64,000 nt of DNA from Dreissena polymorpha (GCF_020536995.1 NC_068366.1:29587890-29651889), one strand, 5' to 3'; counted from the first letter of the stretch, positions 24,560 to 36,607 are shown. Numbers and translations are program-made. Notes: generated by a model from the sequence alone, not told the origin.

Positions 24560-25470
24560 CCCCCTCTTCTTTGAAGGGGGGGGGGGCAAAATGAGAAGAC
24601 TGCCCCGCTCCCAGCAGCCATGTTATTCAACTGACCGGAACCATTTTTGAACTCGACTCTAGTATCAAGGAAACAAATATTCTCAGCAAATTTCATGAAA
24701 ATTGGGCCAAAAATGTGACTTCACATGTATTCACTATATACATATAGAGAAAAATGCCCCGCCCACTGGCGGCCATGTTTTGTCACCAATCCCGACCATT
24801 TTCAAACTCGTCCGAGAAATCAATTAAGCCAATGTTTTGACCAACTTTCATGATGATTGGGCAGAATTTGTGACTTCTAGAGTGTTTTCAAGGTTTCTCT
24901 ATAGCCATATAGGGAATACTGCCACTATATACATATAGAGAAAGATGCCCCGCCAACTGGCGGCCATGTTTTTTTTTACCGATCTCGACCATTTTCGAAC
25001 TTGTCCGAGACATCAATTGATCCAATGTTTTGACCAACTTTCATGATGATTGGGCCAAAATTGGGACTTATAGAGTGTTTACAAGGTTTCTCTAAAGCCA
25101 AATAAGGAAAACTGCCCCGCCCACTGGCGGCCATGTTTTTCAACGGATCAGAACCACTTTTGAACTCAACCAAGATATCATAAAGACAAACATTTTGACA
25201 AAGTTACATGAAGATTGGGCATGAAATGTAACTTCCACAGTGTTTACAAGGTTTTTCTTTTTTTTGACCTAGTGACCTAGTTTTTGACCCGGCACAACCC
25301 AGTTTCGAACTTGGCCGAGATTTCATTAGGACAAAGCTTCTGACCAATTTCATGAAGATAGGCCTCTAGAGTGTTTACGAGCAAATGTTTACGAACGGAT
25401 GGACCGACGGACATACGACGGACAAAGACCGGTCACAAAAGCTCACCTGAGCATTCAGGTGAGCTAAAAA
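24560..25470 (-). repeat. Family B tandem-unit element, inverted copy
   Basis: Reverse orientation relative to 2,117-3,360: it ends with GACGGACAAAGACCGGTCAC and the terminal palindrome AGCTCACCTGAGCATTCAGGTGAGCT-like hairpin at 25,441-25,466, and contains about five GCCCCGCCCACTGGCGGCCATG units. Its other end meets the family A copy at a run of G (24,578-24,587). The 24,475-24,696 and 24,976-25,173 ORFs are unit translations. Confidence 0.85.
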
Positions 25471-25979
25471 GATTTAAACATTCATGCCGTTGTTTAAGTT
25501 TGGCTTAACGGGTGGGGATGGGGGTTCCTCGGATAAGAAATGAGTAGGGAAGGAGGAAAGTAATAGAAAGTATGAGGGGGAAACAAGGAAATTTTTCCCG
25601 AAATGGCGTGAAGATTACAAATATATGTCTTAAGTAGATGAATATTGAATTTATTAGCATGAGTAAGGCAAGTTAATAAGAATGATTGAATCATAATTGT
25701 GCATCTCCACGCACAAGAAAATACAAGTTGAATGATAAATATAAAGGTTTTGATAATATTTGGGTCAGGGCACATGAAAGATTGGTCAGGGCTAGTAGGT
25801 CCTGCATTTACTAGCCCAAATGGGCTAGTTGAAAAAAAAGTTAGTGTTAAGCCCTGCTGAGCTAATGTGCCTGGCGTAAGACCTGATATATTAACCTTTA
25901 CAAACAAGAGAGCCATTATGGTCCTAAACAAGCACACGTGAATTTGAGGTAAACAAATCGCCCAAACGTGTCCTGTTGA
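25471..25979. other. Intergenic stretch, no supported gene
   Basis: A 147-codon minus-strand frame (25,494-25,937) covers most of it. Its translation shows no family motif, starts at a random Met and lacks splice context, so I do not call it a gene. Confidence 0.4.
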
Positions 25980-25982
25980 CTA

Positions 25983-26300
25983 GAGCTGTAACGATTCACT
26001 CATCATTCGATTCGATTTACTTTCGATACCAAATGGTCCGATTCGATTATTTTTTATTTTATTCAAATTTAACTATTTGCTGCTTATTTTGCAAACATTT
26101 TTCATGTTTGTCCAGGGCATGAATTATCATCATGTGGTAAACCCAGGATTGCAAATTTTGCATGCGTAGTGAATTGTATATATTTTATATATCAAATGAT
26201 CAATCTACTTGCGTTATTTATAGCGTGTATATCGTTATGTTACCTATTTTCGCGATGTACTTTCGATTTCACATCGTCACATTTTATTACCGAATATACC
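25983..26300. repeat. Dispersed repeat: AGAGCTGTAACGATTC end plus TGGTAAACCCAGG segment
   Basis: AGAGCTGTAACGATTCACTC followed by CGATTCGATTTACTTTCGAT resembles the ends of non-autonomous hAT-like elements (from memory). The following 26,134-26,300 segment recurs at 41,009-41,180 in the same orientation, sharing TGGTAAACCCAGG, ATGATCAATCTACT, GCGTTATTTATAG and CGATGTACTTTCGATTTCAC. Confidence 0.55.
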
Positions 26301-26564
26301 GAAACAAGGGACAAAATTGTCACAAAACCAGGTTTTCAATAAAAAAAAGTCTGATAAAGGGAGACAACTGCAACTAAAAATGTGCATTGCTAATGATTGT
26401 TCGTCACAATTACCCACCTTGTTTCAAAATCACTCTATTTTAAGTAGTGGAGACCTTGACCTTGGAGAAATCTACGTATGTCTATCGCGCGACACACCGT
26501 ACAATGATGGTGAACAAATGTGCCAAATGATTTTAAAATCTGACAATGAATAGCTGTCCATTTA

Positions 26565-26780
26565 AAGCTTATTACTTCCCTTGGATTTGATTTTTCGACC
26601 CCGTGACCTAGTTTTTGACCTTGCATGACCCATATTCGAACTTGACCTAGATATTGTCTAGATACAACTTCTAACCAAGTTTCGTAAAGATCGGTTGAAA
26701 ACTATTTGAATTAGAGAGCAGACAAGCTTGTTCCGCCCGCCCGCCATCCAGCCCGCCCGCATTCGCCAATCTGATAACCA
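26565..26780. repeat. Relic of a GACCTAG/GTGACC-type dispersed repeat
   Basis: GTGACCTAGTTTTTGACC, ATTCGAACTTGACCTAGAT and a CCGCCCGCCCGCC tag are shared in type with family B. Only one partial unit is left. Confidence 0.5.
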
Positions 26781-26894
26781 GTTTTTTCCTTCGGAAAACC
26801 TATTTAAATATAAAATATTAGTGTCAAAATCTACCCGAATGAAATCTCCTCACCTAATATTTATCTACAGTAAATGTTGTATTACAACAATGTC

Positions 26895-27010
26895 TTTTTA
26901 GTAGGAAAGATAGGGTACCTGTAAGTATACCAGGGTACCCAAAAGTATCATTTGAAAATTTGTGTACGGTGAAGTATACTTCAAAGTACCCGGGGTACGG
27001 GGCAGTAGTG
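26895..27010. repeat. GTACCC-rich short repeat cluster
   Basis: Words GGGTACCTGTAAGTATACC, AGTATACTTC and GTACCCGGGGTAC repeat on a ~30-bp scale. A related cluster lies at 29,130-29,225 (ACATGTACCCCGGGTAC, three copies). Confidence 0.5.
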
Positions 27011-27659
27011 CCTGGGGGGACCTTGACCCATTGAGCAAAAATTTGATTCACTAAACATATTTAGATAAACTTAAATAGAAATTAAACTTGTAATAACTTC
27101 TATTTACAATTTATAAGTTTAACAAGTTTCTGTTTTATCTGTTGTTCTTCTTTTGAGCAACATGGGAACATGAAAATGCTCAAGAAATTTATAAACACAA
27201 ACATTCGCCATTTGTCAAATAAATTTCAGCATATACGTTATTATAAAAAGATGTGATAAAATGAAGGTCAAATTTTGACCAGTAAGGATTTATCACAGAA
27301 TCACAGTTTTACCATTTACATAACATAAAACGTCAAGTGAGCAATTAATTAACATATAGTGGATAAGTCATGAAAAATCAATACCTGGTTACATGTTTAT
27401 GCCTTAACAATTTTTTCCAGTGCATGTACATTTCATCATGTCAATTCAAAGACCTGATTTACACTGTTTTTCTACAGCCACCTGATAATGATTGCATCTA
27501 GTGCGTGTTGAAACAAACCATGCGCTACAAATTCTTTGAGTTGATATCCTCTCCAAATAAACTTTGTTTATGGATCTTTGCAAATCCCTTGATATACAGT
27601 ATAAACATTTAGCATAGGGTTGAAATTAGTAAGTAATTATTTAGTGTAGGGTTATTGTT

Positions 27660-28250
27660 TTTATGAATTGCAATCCTCCTCATTGATATATGTATCTACA
27701 CATTCATGAAGTTTCATGTTGGAATCGTGTAGTGTATCTGAGATATAGCCCTGAAAAGTTCTATCATACAAAAACAACAAAGGGCAATAACTATTAGTTA
27801 AGAAAGTACAGGCTAATGGTTCTTGTGCATGCACAGATTCCCATTGAATTCTACACACCAATGAAGTTTCATGTTGAAATGTTGTATCATATCTAAGATA
27901 TAGCCCTAAAAAGTTCCATCATACAAAAACAACAAAGGGCAATAACTCTTATTTAAGACAGTGAAGGGTTATGGTTCTTAAGCATGGCACTTCTTATTAA
28001 TATCAATGCACCCATGAATTTTCACATTGAAATCTTGCATGGTACATGTATCTGAGATATAGCCCTGAGAAAAAATCATCACACAAAAAAACAAAAACAA
28101 AGGACAATATAAATTAAAGTAAGTGTAGGGTTATGCTTTTTGAGCATGGCACTTCCCCTCATTGCTATCTATACGCCTAAGAAGTTTCATGTTGATATCT
28201 TAAATAGTTTCTGAGATATAGCCTAATTCTATATCCCTCCCCCTTTTGTT
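27660..28250. repeat. Family D tandem-unit element
   Basis: About four imperfect ~155-170 bp units, each with ATGAAGTTTCATGTTG, TCTGAGATATAGCCCT, ATCATACAAAAACAACAAAG and GGGTTATGGTTCTT. It ends at TATATCCCTCCCCCTTTTG. A related piece with GACAGACAGACGTACTGACG and TATATCCCTCTGCC lies at 28,495-28,620 and may be the other end of the same element. The 27,661-27,861 ORF is a unit translation. Confidence 0.75.
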
Positions 28251-30865
28251 GGGGATAATATTTCAATTTACAGTGCAGTACATAGAGCACCAGACTACAT
28301 CGTCTGGCAAGTTTGGTCCTTAAAAAGAGAGGGTACGTGAAAGAAAGAAGAAAAATAGAAATAAAATAAATGAAACGAAGAATTATTTTAGGTGAAAAAT
28401 ATTTTATTTAAATGAAGTTTGATTGATAATTAAATACAATTTGTGTTGATACAATAAATTTATGACAATAACTATGTTGTTTTACCCCACCAAAGATGGA
28501 GGGATATAGATTTGGAGTTGCATTCGTTGAATTGATATCCCCAGCCAATTTCAAAATTGTGACAGACAGACGTACTGACGGACAACGCCAATTTTATATC
28601 CCTCTGCCTTTAGCAATAATAGTCTGAATGTACATGAAATTAAGAATGGTTGGTGAACATGGGCCCAACATGTGTGCAGCATTAGAATTTTGAGAAAATA
28701 AAAAACTTACAACATAACATTTTATGCACATACTTTTGGATAAATGAAATGCATTTATGTACAAACAACTTTACAAGTTTCATTGAAATGCACGAAAACA
28801 GTTCCACAAAATGCTTCTGGACACAAAAGTTTTCGGGACGAATGGACAACGCCAAAACAATCTTATCCAGATAAAATTGCTACATTTATCCTCCCTGTAA
28901 GCATAATACAAAAGCTTTCTTGCTAAATGTTTGTTAATTTATTCCCTTACCTAATGTATACCTTAGACACTTATCATTTTGTTTTATTGGGGCATTATGG
29001 GAAATTAAATACAAATTAATCGGAACCGGTGATTATTCGGAACTGGTTGACAAACTGTATCTTTTTTTAAGAAGATGTTTTTTCGGAAGATTTTTATTGA
29101 TTTAGTATGGCTCGATTGGTCATTGTCGGCTCGGGTACTACTAACATGTACCCCGGGTACTCTTAAGTATACTTACATGTACCCCGGGTACGGTAAATAT
29201 ACTTACATGTATATGTACCGTGAGGCAGTGAAGATTTACAGGAAGACAACAGGTTTTGCGCATGCGCAGTATGATGTAAATATGTTCGTGAGTAATGCAA
29301 GACCGTATCCTTGTATTATATCAACGATTCTTACCCTATTGCATGATTATTGCAACTGGCGAATGATTTGGATGCTGAAAGTACACTCAAAACCCCCGAA
29401 CAAGATTGTCACGATTTGAACTCGTTAGTTTTCTTATTGCGTGAACACAAAAAATAACATTGTCATTGTTATTATAATGTGAGCAGATTGATTTGGCCCC
29501 AAGCTATTTTGGTTATTTAGTTGGGAATATAATCTGGGTCATTTATTATTAATGCGTATTATCAAGTTTTAGTCTAAAATAGTCGTTGTGATGCGTCGTT
29601 TTGCTTGGTGTTCCAAGATGTTCGCATGCAGGCGTGTTGTTTATTTTGCAAATGTTCAGACAGAATTTGTTAAAAAAAAAAGTCAACATTTACTACTAGG
29701 CTTGCTAAAAAACATACACATATTTAAAAAAAATCAATGTGAGACAGACTCATAGTATAGTCGCAGTGTGTCAATGCCCTAGAGGAGCTTTGCAATTAAT
29801 GGGAAGAAAAAGAAAGCTTCAAATATTTTAGGCATAGGCTGACATATGACCATGGGAATAGTATTGTACTTCAACACACTGACAATTTTTTATTATGTCA
29901 TCCAGTGTGGTCAGTTTCCAACATTTAGAGCGAGCCAGAAAACTGGGCCTAGCCAAACAAAGTCGTTGCTGGCATTACGTATTTGTCCGTGAAATAATCA
30001 TATTTAAATATAAAATGTATTTAAGAAATTTAAAACAAATTATGCTGCAGTCAAGGACTAGGTATATGTAAATCTTTCACAAAAGATGAAGACGTATTGC
30101 TCAATCATTCTAAAAAAGAAATGACTAATTAAAACCTTATATTAGTTTTTTGTTGCAGTTGTTTGTTTTTGTTGTTTTTTAATAATGTTTATACAAGAAA
30201 TGGTAGAAAGTATGTCAACATTCTTCCATCAGGGATAAAACTTTCTTATAACTGATAATAATAATTATTATTATAAATGATTGTTAGTATGGTTATGATA
30301 TTATGCATAAGCCATTATCTGTATAATGTCAGTATCTTTGATAAAATTGTTATTCTAGTTTTATTATTAATGAGAGTGTATCAATCTCAATGCAGAGTTG
30401 TTCCTTGCTTTCACATACACCTCTGCAACAAACTCAGCATCTATTAGAACAAGAACCGTGTTCAAACCGAACAAACATATTCAAAGTATATTAAATGCAA
30501 ATTGAGGATAGAAAACATTTAACAATGAAATACCACCACCCATGATTGTAGGGAAACTTTGACCGCTTCATTTATGTCCAATCATTATCTGATCTACATG
30601 TAACAGGAAATTCCTCTCTTGAATTATTTATTATGTTGTACTTGTATTAAACAGGTTTGATACTAGCCAATGTTTATTTTTAATCAGAATTGTTCACAGA
30701 CTGAGATATTAAAACAATTTCTTTTCTTCTTATAAGATTCATATTCTTATATTGGGGTTTTAGTATATTGATAGTTTTAGTATATTGATATTTCATTTTT
30801 TGTATTCAAACAAAAATGACATAATTTTTAATAAAGGAAAATATATGAACCATGCAAAATCATAA
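28251..30865. other. Intergenic stretch with repeat relics
   Basis: It holds the family D end piece (28,495-28,620), a dispersed-repeat relic at about 28,740-28,890 (CAAGTTTCATTGAAATGCAC, TTTTCGGGACGAATGGACAA) and the GTACCC cluster at 29,130-29,225. No gene is supported; the 29,075-29,419 frame is largely made by that cluster. Confidence 0.45.
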
Positions 30866-30874
30866 AAAATGAAC

Positions 30875-31170
30875 TTAAGCTGTAATGTGTTGAAGATTCA
30901 CAGAGGCGTGTTATGTGATGTTGTTATGTTGCGTAAGATAGATCCTGTGAAAATATTCTTCATGGAATTTGTAAATAATACCACAGATAAAATATTGTTG
31001 AAGGTTAATAGTCTGCAAATTGCTAATTTTCCTCTAACATGCCCTTGTATCTCAAGGAAGAATACTTTCCAGGCCAGAGGAAAGAGGTCTGGGTTCATAT
31101 CCCAGCAGGGGCTTCAGAGGAGATGCATTTTGGGACAAATGATTTTATTTGCTTTACTTTATCCTTAAGG
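30875..31170 (+). mobile_element. SINE-like repeat, copy 1
   Basis: Shares with 34,290-34,520 the words CTGTAATGT, AGATTCA, GCTAATTTTCCTCTAACATG, CCCTTGTATCTCAAG, GAATACTTTCC, GGGTTCATATCCCAG (box B-like) and ATTTGCTTTACTTT. Copies are diverged. Box A is not clear. Confidence 0.55.
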
Positions 31171-31404
31171 CCAGCATTTTTTTATTATTTGTTTTACGTG
31201 AGCGCCCGACCCTGTTTTTCGACAAATACAAATAAAAATAAAAGTCACTGTCGTTTTTTTTATTTACATTTCACCCGCCGACCTGGTATTGTATCCAAAA
31301 CTAGAAAAAAAATGCGCAGATTGCCGAAAGTGTTGTTCAAAATTTGTTTATAATACGGGTTGTTTCGTTGTGCAAAGTCGACTTGTAAAGCGTCAGCGAT
31401 TTTC

Positions 31405-31572
31405 ATTGGCTATTGCAGCCAATACCACACGCTATTAGCCAATCGGTGAGTATTAAACAAATGATTTTTATATTGCAATTCCGAAATGGCGGACATTTAC
31501 AACAACGACACAAATGTAGCATATTTTAAAATCAAATTAATTAAAATACGGAGCAGAATCAATTTCAATTAG
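31405..31572 (+). promoter_or_regulatory. CCAAT-box cluster before a short ATGGCGGAC frame
   Basis: ATTGG at 31,405, CCAAT at 31,419 and CCAAT at 31,439 lie 45-80 nt before ATGGCGGACATTTAC (31,486), which opens 28 codons to a TAG. Three CCAAT boxes and an ATGGCGG context are typical of metazoan promoters with a short first coding exon, but no strong donor is visible and the sequence to the left looks like a dispersed repeat. Confidence 0.25.
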
Positions 31573-33060
31573 AAAAGTTAATCTTCAGAACACCATTGTT
31601 GAAATCATGCCCATATAATGTGATACGAAATCAAAAATAATTAGAGTTTTTGCAAATGATGAAGAGGTGTCACCATCGATAACTTTCGGTGTGTTAAAAA
31701 GTTTTGGGTAGGTTTAATAAATATGCGTATTTATTAAAATGTAGATCCTGTAATATTTTTATAGATAAGAATCTACATCCCGAAAATGTCCAAAAAGTAC
31801 TACTTTACGTTTCTTTATAATGAACATGAGGACTGAACCACAGGTACTTGCATCAATAATCCCATTCCCCACCCACCCATATATATTCTTTATTTAGAAA
31901 AAAAGTATGCAACACAGCTTCTGAAGAAAATAACATCGGGTTCGGATGTTCGTATATCCGTCAAAGTCACAAGAAAGTTTTAATCATTTTTCTTGACACA
32001 GAAGCAAATTAACATGCTTATTATTCATCATTAACTTAATACAAAACCCTTTTCCATATATTAAACTGTATAACTATTTTTATATCAACAGTTTAACCAT
32101 TTTTCCGGTAATTTTTGACCAAGTTACGTCCCTTTGTTTGGATCAGTTCATTTTAATAAATTTCTACAGACGAAACCAAAGTTTTGACTTTCAAAATGTC
32201 ATTAAAAAGTAAATGGAATGTATTTCTTAAGTATTTGATCATTTTTGTAAATCAGAAATACATCTAAATGTATTTTTCAAACATGAGTTATTATTTAGCC
32301 GAAATATGATGTTCTATCAACTGTACATAATGTTTTCATCCTGCAGGATTTGTACTGCAAGGAAGGCAAGTATTAAAATTTATCACACTTCAGGCTCTGT
32401 TGAAAAATGTGCTCAATTGGCTCTATGTATGTGTTCAAAGGTTTATTATTATCTTCACATTTAAATAGCTCTCTCTGTTTATTATATATCCAAGAAAATG
32501 TCATTGCTGATTCTCCTTAAAATAATACAGACAACACATTCCATAGTATTTTTTTCATTTCAACTTAAACTGTGAATAAGAGAGGAACACAATAATATGT
32601 GCAAAAGTTTACATCATTTTATTTCGACAATACTGTGAGTTTTTTACGAATTTATTAAAATAAAATACTTTTTTAAAAATATGAAATTACATAGCTCAAA
32701 AGTGGTTTTCTATATATAATTAAATGTTGCGAGTGAAGTATATACAGTCAGCAGAGTAATTCTACTAGAACAATTTAAATCCTTGCTAATTGTACTATTT
32801 AATTCTTTATACGGCTTTCACTTAATAAAATGTTCAATGAAATAAATCAAGGTTTCTAGGTATATTGTGCCTTTTACCTAAATATTTTTTGGGGGCTAAT
32901 GTGAAGCCAATGGACATTATAAAAAATACGGAGATTACCACCATACAATGTCACATACAAAATAATTATCACCTTACCCATGCGTTTTGAGAGAATAAGA
33001 TTGTTTAAGCTCTTTATTAAATAAGTAAATATTAATGATGTGAAACAAGGACGGGTAATT
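31573..33060. other. Intergenic stretch, nothing recognised
   Basis: AT-rich DNA with no supported gene, RNA or repeat structure. Confidence 0.45.
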
Positions 33061-33069
33061 GTTTACTCC

Positions 33070-33780
33070 AAATGTATGACTTGATCACACCTAGAAGAAG
33101 AAAACACATGCTAAACATCAAATATTGAACCCTGACCCTTGCGGTTTATGTGTTGTTAGGGATTATCAAATACATTAATCTATATAAATCAGTTTACCCC
33201 TGGATCGCAAACAGTTTTGACCACGGAGACATGCTTTGAGGAAACTTAGCAAAGAACCACTATATGGTTGGCATGCAACGTAACAAACCAATGGGCCTTA
33301 CGGTTTCAGAGAATGATCATATTATTCATATTTATAAGCAAAACAGTAACCCCTAGGGAGGGCAAATTTTCTGCATGACTTGAATAAACTTGAAAGAGAA
33401 CCTCATAACGATGTTACACATCAAACCTGAGCTATTTCATCATAATTTAAAACGAAGCCAGTTTAGTGGTCATGACCCCGAGCTATTCTAGCATTATTAA
33501 AATCCAAGCCAGTTAAGTGGTCGAGACCCCCAGCCATTTCAGCATAATTAAAATACAAGCCAGTTCGCTGAGCTATTCAGCATTATAAAAATCCAAGCCA
33601 GTTTGGTGGTCAAGACCCCGAGCTATTTCAGCATAATTAAAATCCAAGCCGTTTTGGTGGTCAAGACCCCAAGCTATTTTAGCATTTTTTTGGCATAACT
33701 TTTTCTTACCCAATTGTTTTCGTACCCACATTTTTTTGTACACATATTTTTTATGTACCCATTTTTTCTGTTTTTTTTTA
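33070..33780. repeat. Decayed dispersed repeat with a ~58-bp tandem array
   Basis: The left part (ATTGAACCCTGACCCTTGCGG, TTTACCCCTGGATCGCAAAC words) looks like an old bivalve dispersed repeat. From about 33,445 to 33,690 there are four to five copies of a unit reading ATCCAAGCCAGTTTGGTGG, TCAAGACCCCGAGCTATTTC, AGCATAATTAAA. It is followed by TTACCCAATTGTTTTCGTAC and similar words matching, in reverse, the array at 48.35-48.77 kb. Confidence 0.65.
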
Positions 33781-34289
33781 CAGAATAATGCCCCCTTTTA
33801 TAGTTAGAAAATTTTTAATTTGGTTGAGTTTTGTGTTTAGGTCAACTCTAATCCTAAAGTATCAAAGCTATATCGTCTACTGAATGTTTTAAGTCATGTA
33901 ACTGACATTTTTATACATTTTTACTTTTTTTCCATTTTTGTGTTTTTTATAAAGGTGACAAACATCAACTGTTAAATAATATTAGGTCTACCTCTTTGGT
34001 AAAAATAATGTTTTTACCAAATTTTTGAAATTGACATTACGAACACATGTCATTTTCTGAATGTAAACATTAGCATAACTGGCATTTTGTTAAATTTTCA
34101 GGAGGAGGAAAAACCTGCTTTATTAAAATAAAATAGGGATTCTAACAGAGTAAAACAAACACATGGGATATTTTCATATTTGAATACTGGTATTTTACGC
34201 ATCTTTAGGCAGTTCTGTGTACCAAGGATAAATACAATACTTGAACATTCATGTACAATGCACAATACTAAAAACCTGAATTGTAACTG
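33781..34289. other. Intergenic stretch, nothing recognised
   Basis: AT-rich DNA without a supported feature. Confidence 0.45.
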
Positions 34290-34520
34290 TAATGTATTTC
34301 AGATTCAGAGATGTCTGATTTGTTTCTAAGGTTATGTGAAAAATTGAGTTTATATGTTTATAGGTTTAAAATTGCTAATTGTCCTCTTACTTGCCCTTGT
34401 ATTTCAAGATAGAATACTTTCCTTCCCAGAGAAAAGTGATCTGGGTTTGAATCCCAGTGGGGACTTCAGAGGATGATTCACTTTAAAAAAATGAATATAT
34501 TTGCTTTACTTTGACTCTAA
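34290..34520 (+). mobile_element. SINE-like repeat, copy 2
   Basis: Second copy of the 30,875-31,170 repeat, with a better box B (GGGTTTGAATCCCAG at about 34,444-34,458) and the same GCTAATTGTCCTCTTACTTG, GAATACTTTCC and TTTGCTTTACTTT words. Confidence 0.55.
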
Positions 34521-35128
34521 CTTAACCAAATAACTCTGAAAAATGTCTTTAAAAGTATGCAGTTTTGATAATTCAATTATGCAAGAACCATGTATAATTT
34601 TAGGGTAGACTAAGACAGCAAACTAAGAATGGGCATCCATTTTATTTTTTTTAAGTCAATACAACAATAAATGCATATACGAACACATATTTAAATTAAA
34701 AATGCAACAATCAGAGGACATAATCAATTAAATAGTAAATGACTACTTAAAATAATTTTAGCACTGTTTGTTTTTCAGAGATTTGTGAATATGCCGTTTT
34801 ATGCGAAATTGGAAATTCTTCTCATTGAACTAATGCAATATGTGCTTTGGAACTGGAATCGTATAGTGTTGGAATGTGTTAATGTGTTACAATTCCCATG
34901 CTGCGTAATATTGAATCGAGGCATATGGGGATATATTTCCTCGTTTGACAGTTTTTGTGTGAACATTTTTAACTATTGTTCGTACCAGAACAAATACATT
35001 TATATTACTACGCATGGTTACATTCGTTAGATTTTAAGCGCTTTTATAAAGAATGAATTTAAATTATTGTTAAGATTATAAGATCTATTTATGTTAAATA
35101 TCACTTTGAAAAAAAATTCAATGGGATA
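34521..35128. other. Intergenic stretch with a good acceptor-like site at 34,779
   Basis: CTGTTTGTTTTTCAG|AG is a strong acceptor. Two frames are open behind it (15 and about 80 codons) and neither is recognisable, so I cannot say whether a terminal exon lies here. Confidence 0.3.
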
Positions 35129-35274
35129 AATAGAATACTAGGATTAGCGTTGAATACAGAGAAGTTTATGTTGCTCGGCTTGAACACCGAAAGCGCTCGC
35201 CAATGCTCGCGCTCCCGACGTTCTAAGCCTCGCTACATAAACTTCTCTGTATCGCTAACCTAGTATCCTCTATA
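35129..35274. repeat. Foldback element 1, ~45-bp arms
   Basis: Left arm ATACTAGGATTAGCG…ATACAGAGAAGTTTATGT pairs with the right arm ACATAAACTTCTCTGTAT…CGCTAACCTAGTAT. The loop contains GCTCGCCAATGCTCGCGCTC. A 2-bp and a few single mismatches remain. Confidence 0.85.
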
Positions 35275-35339
35275 TATTTAGCAAATTGACACAAACAATA
35301 TGAAACACGTGCTTAGAAAACCGAACTAAATTCAGGTGC

Positions 35340-35520
35340 TTGACTAGCCTTGGCTGATCTGGGACGCCACTTGCCGCCTAAAATGGATTTACGACGAGAC
35401 TTCTTTTCAACATAATTTCTATAAAGGCGAAACGTGTCGTACATGATTAGCCTGTGCGGGCTTCACGAGCTTATCTGTGACGACAATATTCGCACATACA
35501 TTAGCACTAATTTTTCAAGA
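35340..35520. repeat. Degenerate GTCGTCC/GGACGAC hairpin repeats
   Basis: TGATTAGCCTGTGCGGGC with GAGCTTATCTGTGACGACAA and ACATACATTAGCAC at 35,450-35,505 is a diverged copy of the hairpin element at 37.58 kb. A second partial copy (CTGATCTGGGACGCCACTTG) lies at 35,352-35,375. Confidence 0.65.
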
Positions 35521-36013
35521 GCGATGCTCAATTGTGAGTCCGACACCCAAATGCAGACGATAGTAACAGATAACGCAGACACAGAGGGGGTATACACTTG
35601 ATAGTCAAGATAGCGACGTCCTTGCCGAGGCAGGTATTTTTCGCCGTTTATTCATCATCTCATCTTCGCCTGTGGTCCCAACTGGGACATAAGGCGCCAA
35701 CCAGCTCCTACAATGACGTCATTGTCGCAGGTTCGTGTATGTGGGAGAGACCGGCGGAACTCTGTGCCAGCGACATCTATTGCATCTGTCGCGTATTCGC
35801 ACACAGCACAGTGACCCGGTAGCCGAACATTTCTACACAGACGGACATTCCATGGATGATTTCCAAATAATGGGACTCGAAAAACTTAACGGGTCGGACT
35901 AGTACCGCAAAACCATGGAGCAATTGTGGAAGTCAAAACTAAGGACATACCGACCATATGGCATCAACAAGCAAGAATAAACATTAATAAAAGAACGCGT
36001 AAACAACGTTGAC

Positions 36014-36101
36014 GCCGGAAATGCACGACGTCATTTCCGTTCATAATAAAACATCTGAAAAAAAATGGCCGCGAATGAAGACCATGAGGTCGAAAGCTTC
36101 G
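36014..36101 (+). CDS. Candidate promoter and first coding exon (MAANEDHEVESF…)
   Basis: CCGGAAAT (ETS-like), GACGTCATTTCCG (CRE half-site plus inverted ETS-like site) lie 30-50 nt before AAAAATGGCCGCG. The ATG at 36,065 opens MAANEDHEVESF and reaches a TTCG|GTAAAA donor at 36,101/36,102 (phase 1). The amino-acid choice is unlike the AT-rich surroundings. No following exon was identified, the product is unknown and the TSS is not visible. It could be chance or part of a repeat. Confidence 0.35.
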
Positions 36102-36393
36102 GTAAAAATTAAATACAGCGTTTTTGTTCAAATAATACAAGGCTAATAGAGACTTTGTTATATATATATTTATCACATGCTATACCCTGTTTCCCATGTA
36201 ATACAACCATTACATATTTTTTTTATATTACACATGTGTAATACAACCTTTTTTTAGCGTTTTCATTGGCTTAGTTTTCGTTTATTGCCAAATCGCATTT
36301 TGTTATTTTGCTGAAATGACGTTGCAATGTCAAATGACGTCACGAAATGTAATTAACATTCGGGACTTATCATTATGTTTGCGTTATAAAAAA

Positions 36394-36539
36394 GATCTGA
36401 CACTCGTTGTCATATCATACCATATTTTATTAAACTCGTCGAGGAAATTCTTGAGTAAGCTCGCCAAAGGCTCGCCTACTAACAAAATTCCTGAACTCGT
36501 TTAATAAAATATGGTTTGATATGACAACTCGTGCCAGAT

Positions 36540-36540
<1 letters not shown>
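36394..36540. repeat. Foldback element 2, ~50-bp arms
   Basis: GATCTGACACTCGTTGTCAT…CCATATTTTATTAAACTCG pairs with CGTTTAATAAAATATGGT…ATGACAACTCGTGCCAGATC. The loop contains AAGCTCGCCAAAGGCTCGCC, the same type of loop as element 1 although the arms are unrelated. A TA microsatellite starts immediately at its right end. Confidence 0.88.

Positions 36541-36607
<67 letters not shown>
36541..36607. repeat. (TA)n microsatellite
   Basis: Uninterrupted AT/TA dinucleotide run next to foldback element 2. Confidence 0.98.

Noticed and set aside
25494-25937. 147-codon minus frame
   Set aside because: No domain, no splice context, composition typical of chance; family with such a sequence not known to me.
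34779-35030. Terminal exon behind a strong acceptor
   Set aside because: Acceptor is good, but two frames compete and neither gives a recognisable or clearly coding product.
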